Both the position numbers and the translations under genes were made by a program. From the NCBI GenBank assembly GCA_963970005.1, contig CAXAMN010026506.1:1-64000 (forward strand): a stretch of DNA of 64,000 nucleotides, read 5' to 3'. Positions 56,721 to 64,000 of this stretch are shown here, in pieces. The notes under the pieces were generated by a model. That model ran no database searches. It saw nothing but the letters and a program-made list of their open reading frames with translations, and was not told where the DNA came from. The stretch's first letter is position 1; each line of letters opens with the position of its first letter. This stretch comes from Durusdinium trenchii. Lineage: Eukaryota > Sar > Dinophyceae > Suessiales > Symbiodiniaceae.

Positions 56721-59038
56721 TCAACCGGTTTCGACGGCCCCAAAAAGCGGAAAACTTGGTATCGGCAATGAAAACGGACTCCCGCAACCGTCTATATTCA
56801 CAAAGTCCGTTTTCATTGTTTCATGTGATTGTCGAATCAATGGCATAACAACAAACCCCGCTTCCATGAATTCAGCCCAGAAACATTGCGGGCAACAGTC
56901 CTTCAATCCCTCCAGGAGAGAGTCATATTGCTGGACCGGCAAACGAATGACCGGGCACTGCGTTACGTCACACCCGAACATAAACGGCTCAGGAAGATCA
57001 CCTGTATTTAGCCTCTCGGATGGGACCAAGATCAGGTGATCAGCCTCAGCATGGAACCTTTTGCAGCTGAAAACAGCATCCGTGGAGTCAGGAAGCCAAT
57101 CCGCCTTTAAGCACGGGGGCACCCAAAATGCCGGGTCGCGCATCAACCTGAAGAGGACATGTCAAGGCAAAACCTTTCATATGGAAAGAACTGATTGCGC
57201 ACTGGCTGACGGCAGAACAAGAAACATAACATTGGGCGGCATCTTGCGCCCAACGTCTCCCAGGGCGTAGAGGCAGCGGCTGATGTGAAGCTCCTTCATC
57301 AACTCACCTGCAATCACACGGTTGCGCCCTTCTACACATTCTCTAATGAAAAGAAGATTTCGAGCACATTTGCACACAAACACTCAGAACGAATCAAGTG
57401 AGTGGAGGACAATGGAAGCGCTAGCAACGCAGCGTTTTGGCCAGGGGAGTGCGTCGGATCGGGGCTGTAAAAAACTCTGATGCGTGTCATGTTGCGCGCT
57501 CAGCACATCGTGAAAATGCCCAACCGACCCATAAATTACAATCGCTGTATACCTTATAAACAGTTTGTTTGCGCAAAAACAACATCTTCTTCGTTTTCGA
57601 TGAGGTTCCATAATATCATCTCAACTCGAATCGAACCGAGAAGGCCTTCAACGACTTTGCAGAAGGCAAAATAAAGGGTCGTGTCGTGCAGGTCCATCGC
57701 ATCCTGCAACTGAACAAACATTTCAAAATTGCCCAGCAACAATTTCCAATCTTCCGCTCAATCTTGACCAAAAACGAAAACCCAAGTCCTTAGGTGGTAG
57801 GGGTCCCAGTGGGGTTGGGGGGCTTGTTCATGGAGTTTTTATTGGAAGCGCAGAACCGTCCTCGACGTCAAGAGCAGAAGGTGGTCCAAAAACTTCTTCG
57901 CAAGGAAGAACACGGTGGCCTGCGGTCAGATTTAATCTGCAACGCGCAAATAAACAAGTTACCAAAGGGAGAAAAACTTCCACGGTCAGTCTGAGTCTGG
58001 CCTCGCATAGTTCGAGCCATGCTGGTTGGAAGTCGGCGGCGGCCAGCGCGGGATGGCTTTGTCGGCATGCTGCGGAAGCTGGGGGGCAAAACTAGAAACT
58101 TGGAGACCTCCTCAGGCCTTGAAACGACCAAAGAAAGAAGTGTTGAAGCGAAGTCAACTGGCACCCAGAGAAATCCAAGCAAAGATTCATCCGAGAATCC
58201 GAACATGGAAGTTGGCTGGCAAGACAATGCACTATTGCTGCAACGCTTGAAACGGAAAGTGCTAGAACCAAGTTTTCCGTCAAAGCTTCGATCCACAAAA
58301 AACGCGGCCGCAGGGCCGGCGCAATTGGTAGTCCCTCATACCTATAAGCTTGATCTAGCGCATGTCCACAAAGAGTGTCAGACCTGAGACTTGGCAGGCA
58401 TATTAACAATTCAGGACAAGCGAGCATCAGCCAAAAAAATCACCCCGCGCAAACGCACCACTAGCTACAAAAACAATGACAGCAGCGACAAGCCTCGCCT
58501 CAGCAGGGTTTGCAGGGTGCACAGGCACAGTACCCTCCATCACCAGGCAAGAGAGCTTCATGATCTGCTGCAAATCTTTGATGAGCGCTGAAGCGTCCAA
58601 CAGCACACGTTCAACATAGGCTCCTGTGGCCGCATCCATTTTACCAGGCCCAAGTTCCCCGGACCAAATGATCTCGCAGATCAGCCCCTCAGAGAGAGTA
58701 GCTTCCTGGTGAAGGCGCTTCCAGCTTTCCAAACTCATGTCAACGACAAAAGAGAAAAGACCCTGGGCACGACGACCCGGCAGCATGCAATCAGCAGCTG
58801 TAATGTTCAAGTCCTCAAACTTAGTACCTGCTGCCAAGGCTTGGGACTGGGTCAAAGCAGTTCCGAGCTCGATTAAGGTCCTCGCATGCAGTCCACACTG
58901 CTGCGATACTGTCCTGCAAAGCTCCCGCAATGTCTCATACTGGTCAGGGTGAGCGTCATGCCACCGCGACAGAAAGGTCAACGCAGGCAAGCTTGTCAAA
59001 GGGGTCGCCATCACATCACTAACTAACCCCTGCAAACC
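56721..59038 (-). CDS. Exons downstream of the methyltransferase, function unknown
   Basis: Protein-like exons on the minus strand: about 58,540-59,035 (LTFLSRWHDAHPDQYETLRE, LIELGTALTQSQALAAGTKF, SFVVDMSLESWKRLHQEATL, DAATGAYVERVLLDASALIK), the strongest; 58,100-58,300 (weaker, IEALTENLVLALSVSSVAAI); 57,570-57,715 (MDLHDTTLYFAFCKVVEGLL); 57,180-57,370 (ECVEGRNRVIAGELMKELHI); and 56,760-57,146 (PAFWVPPCLKADWLPDSTDA, EGLKDCCPQCFWAEFMEAGF). They follow the methyltransferase on the same strand with no clear stop between 59,170 and 59,035, so they may be a C-terminal extension of that protein or a second gene. No domain was recognised. Confidence 0.45.
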
Positions 59039-59169
59039 ATTGACGTCGCTGAATCAGAGCAATTGAGGCCAGTCTGTCAATCTACACAAGTCAGAGACAG
59101 AGTGAAAGGGATGCACAATTACTGACAAAGGCTTCGAAGCGTGAACTAAACACACGAAGCATTCCAAAC

Positions 59170-60820
59170 CTTTTCAATTTCATCTCCAACGTTCAGCGCT
59201 TTGCGCGCAATCGCGCACCGCACCAAGGACTGAATTTGGGCCGAAGTTATGCTCCGAATGCTCCACAAGTTTCTCGCTTTAGGCAGGAGCATTGCAGCCA
59301 AGGAATAGGCCACCGCTAACAAAAAACTTAATTAAAGCATTTGTCCCTTTGCATTTGGAACAAAACGTGCCAGCCTACCTTTCCTTGCAAAGGAACGACT
59401 ATGTTTCCTAGAGCGTGTATTCGAGAAGAATCTTCCGCAGATCTCTGGGCCACCAACCAATCCAGCATGGAAGGTGGACGATTGAGAGCGTTCCACTCTG
59501 AGGGTAAGATCTCTTGCAACGGTCGCAACCCAGCCTCCTGGGGAGAAAGCTGCACAAACTTTAGGTAAGTAAAAGACTGAGAGCGCATACATCTCCTAGT
59601 GTGTTCACTCACAAACAAGGCAAGTGGGTTCCAGCGCAAAATTAATTAGCGTCCTTCCACAACTTGATCCCATCACGCTGCGCCAGGAAGAAAACGCGGC
59701 CTCGATTTGCCTCATCACGTTTAATCTTGACACTGAATGAAACCCAACAGGAAATACCAAAGGTTGCATTAATTAGTAAGACTAATTTAGACGAACGGGA
59801 ACCCTTTCAATGCCCATCAAGCCGTAAAACTGTCACTGAGAACTCTACCTCCAGCCCGCAATGACGCAATGACACCGCACTCCAAGAAAGGATCAGATTT
59901 CGCTTTGAAATCTCCTGAACGACCGCGCTTCAAATTGAGCGGCTGGAAAATTTACCCCAAACCCTGAAGACTTGACACGATGTGTCCTGCGCAATCACCC
60001 ACATGATGCGGCGCATGGAGGCCTTCTTCCCCAAGATGGAGCGGACATTCTCCAACCCAAGGAATTGCCTGGGCACCAAAAACGGGGAAAGCGCTGTGCG
60101 TGCTTGGAAATAGTTTGGGCCCCAGCGGATCAGCCAATTCATCAAATACTCTGAAGCATTCCAGCAGGAGGGCAGTGCGGGAGTCTTTTAACCCACCCTG
60201 CCCTCCCGCACACGACACTCCCTGCAAGCGAACATTCATACACGACCACTTAGGGAACCACATAAACACGTCACAAAAAGTATCGCAGGCGAATCCACAA
60301 TCTGACCGTGCCCACGCATAATGAAGGGAAAACAAATCCCGAACATGGTCACCGCGCCTGGCACGGGAAGCCGCCGATGACCCCACGGGCCAAATTGGCC
60401 ACACCACAAGAAGCAGGATTGAAAGCTTTGACATCTCCATACACACGACCTTCGTGAAGGCATTTATTCTTAATGCGAGCCTTGAGAACCAGCTGGCAGT
60501 ACGGGTTTGACTCCACCTTGTCATAGATGCACATCATCTTTTGGACATCGTATTAATGAGTCCAACTGCGCAAAGGTTGAGGCTCCCGCATAGCAAACCG
60601 GGTAGAGGTGCCTCGCTAGGCGGGGAGAAACGCTTCAAACAAAACTCCACAAGAGGCAGCCCAACTTGCAATGCGGATTGAAAGCAGCTGGACAAAACAA
60701 ACAACAGCTGGAAGGTTTCATGCATTTTCAACTTAGGACTCACTGTTTCGCCCGCTTTGCTGGCGGTCTATCACCTTCAAGTTCCTGCGCCTTAGGAAGC
60801 ACTGTGGCTGAGGGCAACGT
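59170..60820 (-). CDS. C5-cytosine DNA methyltransferase
   Basis: Transfers a methyl group from S-adenosylmethionine to cytosine C5 in DNA. Exons right to left: 60,742-60,815 (PPAKRAKQ nuclear signal, GTGAGT donor); about 60,560-60,690 (weak, possible motif I region); 60,358-60,537 (KVESNPYCQLVLKARIKNK, motif II-like, and GVIGGFPCQ, motif IV with the catalytic Cys), ending at a GC donor; 60,119-60,221, entering after CTTGCAG (GVSCAGGQGGLKDSRTALLL, the expected continuation of motif IV/V); 59,940-60,068 (FLGLENVRSIL, motif VI with ENV); about 59,645-59,730 (EANRGRVFFLAQRDGIK, motif VIII-like); 59,385-59,562 (LPSEWNALNRPPSMLDWLVA and ALGNIVVPLQGK, motif X); and 59,172-59,306 (VAYSLAAMLLPKARN). 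Motif order is canonical. Motif I is not clearly readable, so activity is uncertain. It sits inside the 23.6-kb element. Confidence 0.75.
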
Positions 60821-62830
60821 CCAGATAACGACGACGCACCATAAAAGTGAAAGTTGCATTCAAGGCGCTGCGCTTCCAGTTTGGGGTTCGATTTCTGTCC
60901 ACTGTTTCCACGACCAAGACCATTGCCACCTCAATACCCCAGAACTTCACATTTGATACCAAAAGCCAGCTGCGCAGAATGACGCGGCTAAGCCCGGAAC
61001 AGCTTTCCTTGCCACCTCGAGGTGTCCCTGCCGGCGCCCTGAGTTCACAAAGCAATGACAACCCACACAAGTAAGGAAGTTCAACGCTTCGGCAAAGATG
61101 ACAGCAGTCCTGCCTGATTTGATTGACTCCAACGCATCTCACTGCTGCGAAACCATCGTCTTTAAAGCTTGGAGCCGGAGTGTTTGGCGTTGTTGTCATC
61201 TCTCTGGCAAGATAGCGCCGCGCCCAAGCAAAAGCAATGAAATTTGCATCTTGTGTTATCGGTGAAAATATGCTTTATCCATTGACTGCAAGCTGAACTA
61301 TATAATACTAAGATATACTAAGATATACTAAGTGTAACTATAGCTGCAACGCTTTGACTTCCACTGGCCCCAGAACAGCACGCGGTCGCAAAGAAAGATG
61401 CGTGAAGGCCGGAGGTGGTTCAAGTTCATTCAATTGCCCACTGACTATCTCGGACATTGCTGAGGTTCCCACGAAGACAGACCCAAGTCAAGGCCGCCCA
61501 CCCCGCTAAAGAGGGACACCGCTGGCTGCTTGTGAGCCTTCAGCGGCAGCACATTGGTTGATTGAACAGCGGTTCAAACCTAGAACTTGCTTTGCTCAAA
61601 GACAAAAGGAGGAGCATCTGACAAATCTTAAAGGTTCTCGGCTCTGAGGAAGATACAGTGTCCAGCGCATCAGGCCAGGCCTGCCGAAAGGCTACCAGGT
61701 CCACTGCGTCTTCTGCGGGCGATGTCCATCCTAAAGGCAATCCTCCAGCTGACAAAAAACACAGCCGCAAGCAACGCCAAAAGAACCCGTCCTTGAAACC
61801 ACTCAGCTGCTGCGACGCTCAAATAGCGCCCAACTTCACGATCAGAGCTCTTGAGCAAGGCGGCGTAGTCTGTGCTGAACTTGATCTGATTGGCCAAGTC
61901 CTAGACAAAGATTGCCGTGGTAAAAACTTGCCCAATGACCTCTATAGCTTACCAAAACCCCTCAGGCTCCAGCTGACGAGGCCCTTACAGAGACGTGATC
62001 TGTTGCTGCCGCAATGGTTGTAGCGCTGAAACAGCCTGCAGAAACAGGCAGCAAACCAAAACCTTGATCTTGTAGTAGTTTTAGGTCCGCGACGTATCGA
62101 GCTCCACGATTTCACCCTTTTGGTGCCCACAAAGACTTCGGCGCCCTTCTTGGTCAAAGTTGACCCATCCCGTGGTTTCGGGGCCACCTCAATGAACGAT
62201 GAGAAACCAAACAGGCCCACTTGAGTTGAAAGTGATGAGAACCGGACCATTTTGAGGTTCAAGCTCCCCTTCTTCGGAAGGTTGCACTTGTAGGGCTCTA
62301 CAGTCACTGCGCTCTTGGAACGGGCAAACGCCCGAGCAAAGTCCGGCAGAGGTTTCCCCTTGAAACATCGGAAGGGAATCTGCGCTCGTTGCATCTTCGC
62401 AACTTTCTTCACACCAATCCGGCCCCGGCCCTTGGCAACCTGCAAACAGATAGGAAAAATCACCCAAACAAATGACAACGACAAAACACCACCCACACCT
62501 TCCGTGAAGCGGCGGTGCTTGGATTCTTCGGGGCATTCTTCTCAACAACCTTCCGGAATACACAAATGTTTCAGGAACCCTATGAAAAAACATGATCCTG
62601 CGCCTTGCGCACCACAACCCGATCTTCAGCCTCCGACCTGGACTGGGGTTGATCCCCTGCTGGGAGGATGTCAACTGAAAAATCATCGAGGACATGGCCC
62701 GCTGAGATCCAACACTGGTGCTGGCATGGCGGGGAAACCCAAAAAAACGCTGCGCACACCAAAAAACTTGGAAATGCATGAACGTTGCACACATGTGTTG
62801 ACATGTATAGCGGAACCCGGGCTGAACCAC
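60821..62830 (-). CDS. Exons upstream of the methyltransferase, unknown function
   Basis: Minus-strand exon-like blocks: about 62,585-62,730 (ISAGHVLDDFSVDILPAGDQ and RSEAEDRVVVRKAQDH) ending at a GTTTTTTC donor; a short block ending EKNAPKNPSTAASRK at a GTGTGGG donor (62,500); about 62,110-62,440, entering after TTTGCAG (VAKGRGRIGVKKVAKMQRAQ, LPDFARAFARSKSAVTVEPY, STLTKKGAEVFVGTKRVK); 61,780-61,900 (NQIKFSTDYAALLKSSDREV); 61,630-61,750 (GGLPLGWTSPAEDAVDLVAF); and about 60,865-60,985 (NVKFWGIEVAMVLVVETVDR). They precede the methyltransferase on the same strand and may be its N-terminal part or a separate gene. No named domain was seen. Confidence 0.45.
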
Positions 62831-63061
62831 CTCAAATGCCTGCCAAGCGGGCGGCCGAACGCAGGAAATCGTGATTACGACGGGTGGCCCGAATGCATTG
62901 AAAACCTAACAGGTTGAAACCTAAGACCAAAGGCCTGTCCATAAAATTCACAAATATGTTTTCTGTTGAAAACTAACATCACACTTAATATCGCTGGGTG
63001 CCGCTGGGACATGTTTGACTGACTGTCTCTACTACCTTTGCTGTTGGAACCATGTTGTGTA

Positions 63062-63286
63062 GAATAGCAGAGCTAAGTGTTTGAGCCAAGTTGGTGTGGC
63101 ACTAGAATCCTGGAGCTCTAAGATTTTGCCAAGCGCTGTGGCAGCGTGGTAGGGGAGCCAGGTAATCAGTCTATTCTGGCGGCCAAGTCCCGAATCTTCA
63201 GGATTCTACCTAGTTCTCTGGTTGGTGTTCAACCTGGGTATTTGGAACCCCCATTCATTTTGGAACCCCCAATGCAGAGAAAACTC
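63062..63286 (-). repeat. Right terminal inverted repeat, 23.6-kb element
   Basis: Reverse complement of the left TIR, read inward from 63,286. It keeps the words GGGGGTTCCAAAATGAATGG, GATTACCTGGCTCCCCTACC and, further in, TTGGCTCAAA...AGCTCTGCTAT and GACAGTCAGTCA. Confidence 0.8.
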
Positions 63287-63597
63287 CTTTCCATTGCTGT
63301 GTTTCCAGACCGACAGATTTCGACCTGACGAGGCCACGTGATCAAAGCAGCATGGCACCTGGGACTGAGCGCAGTTGAAATCCTCTGGGGTAATCTTGTG
63401 ACAGAGGCCTACGAGTACATGCCCATCGCAGGCATTCTGCGCCGAGGTGAAAACAAACAAGGCCATCTGCAATGTGTGGGATTGACCCAGGGCGGATGGC
63501 TGATCTTCAACAATGGGCAGGAAGCCAGACTTCATCCTGCTGACCCCTCCAAGAGCCTGGGACTGGGCGTCGTTGTCATCGGTTTCGATCGGTGACA
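63287..63597 (+). pseudogene. Back half of the USP-like peptidase ORF (retroelement remnant)
   Basis: Immediately right of the 23.6-kb element. The frame gives PLLCFQTDRF, the shape of the USP 'P..L...RF' strand, then EAYEYMPIAGILRRGENKQG, HLQCVGL and GGWLIFNNGQEARLHPADPS, ending GVVVIGFDR and TGA at 63,597. GENKQGHLQ sits where the USP His box (GH) should be, and FNNG stands where D-D-G/N is usual, so the catalytic Asp is probably lost. It begins where the fragment at 39,640 stops, on the same strand. A premature TGA and frame changes near 63,340-63,360 show decay. Confidence 0.55.
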
Positions 63598-64000
63598 CCC
63601 TCTTACTATGTGAGAGGGCATGATGCAAGAGTCCACAAGCTGATGACCTTTGTGGCCTGTACCGCTCGCAAGACCTCGAAGCCAATGAGGACCTCACCAA
63701 ATACTTTGGAGTTTAAGAAAGATGGAAAGCACCTAAGGCACAAAGCGCACAGAAGAGACGGAAACAAAGCAAATCAACTTAAGATGAAATTTTTTTGACA
63801 CCAAGGCCCACAAGAAGACACAAAGAGCGCAGAATGGACACAAGCAAGGCACACCCTTTTGAAAAGCATGGAAAGCACCTGGGAAAATTGACACGGCAAC
63901 CCCAAAAGTATGAAACCACGCTTTTAGGCAGACAATGCACTGGATCAAGGCTAACCTACTTGAGAAGAGGCGAAAACAAGGGACCAAAAATACGAAGCCA
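63598..64000. other. Sequence after the peptidase remnant
   Basis: A/G-rich on the plus strand with repeated GAAAGCAC and AAGCACACC-like words. Probably the 3' region of the retroelement. No coding could be supported and the window ends here. Confidence 0.4.

Larger units (their letters stand above)
39641..63286. mobile_element. 23.6-kb terminal-inverted-repeat element with minus-strand gene cluster
   Basis: Left end GAGTTTTCTCTGCATTGGGG (39,641) is repeated in reverse complement at 63,286. Similarity is about 90% over the first 150 bases and weaker to roughly 240-300 bases. Outside the left end is the front part of a peptidase ORF, and outside the right end is its back part on the same strand, as expected for insertion into one ORF. 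All supported genes inside are on the minus strand: unknown exons, C5 DNA methyltransferase, further exons, DUF7869-like gene, large multi-exon gene, lysine-rich/acidic gene, ASCH gene and a small nuclear-type gene. No target duplication was found. Alternative: the end repeats are independent copies of a smaller repeat at the edges of a rearrangement. Confidence 0.65.

Noticed and set aside
57868-58427. Overlapping ORFs on both strands near 58 kb
   Set aside because: Neither strand shows a domain; the minus frame is only weakly favoured by its neighbours, so no separate gene is called.

Overview
Organism. This is eukaryotic nuclear DNA and reads like a dinoflagellate, probably close to the Symbiodiniaceae; that placement is inference. 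Coding is sparse and split into many small exons with GT-AG and some GC-AG junctions. Lysine/proline-rich proteins with an MKRPAAA motif recur, micro- and minisatellites are abundant, neighbouring genes share a strand over long distances, and one degenerate match to the dinoflagellate spliced leader is present (about 52,867). All exon borders were read by eye from splice signals and frame continuity and are approximate.

Layout. 1-19 kb is repeat-dominated. It holds an ~83-bp minisatellite, long trinucleotide tracts, a tandem duplication (4.54-5.95 and 7.89-9.27 kb), a large inverted duplication (4.03-10.2 kb against 17.45-18.9 kb) and a 1.46-kb array of a 15-bp unit containing a 10-N assembly gap. 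No convincing gene was found there. 19,694-29,940 is a 10.25-kb element with ~45-bp terminal inverted repeats (TIRs) and AT-rich ends. It carries an RRM protein gene, lysine-rich genes, two oppositely oriented halves of what looks like one protein family, and about 30 copies of a short motif (TTACTTTTGCA). It sits inside a minus-strand gene whose reading frame appears to continue across the insertion. 30-37.7 kb holds scattered weak coding signals, including one candidate secreted protein.

37.9-39.64 kb and 63.29-63.60 kb are the front and back parts of one plus-strand retroelement-like reading frame (zinc finger, then a USP-like cysteine peptidase). Between them, 39,641-63,286 is a 23.6-kb segment flanked by TIRs of at least 240 bp. 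Every supported gene in it lies on the minus strand. In transcription order these are: exons of unknown function, a C5-cytosine DNA methyltransferase with extra downstream exons, a DUF7869-like (RNase H-fold, DDE-type) gene with frameshifts, a large gene of about 16-18 exons, a lysine-rich/acidic gene, an ASCH-domain gene and a small nuclear-type gene.

Reading. The most interesting signal is that both large blocks look like giant multigene TIR transposons caught inside other coding sequences. The 23.6-kb one may carry its own DDE-like enzyme plus a DNA methyltransferase and RNA-binding-type cargo. Family names beyond ASCH, RRM, C5-methyltransferase, DUF7869 and USP-like peptidase are not claimed.
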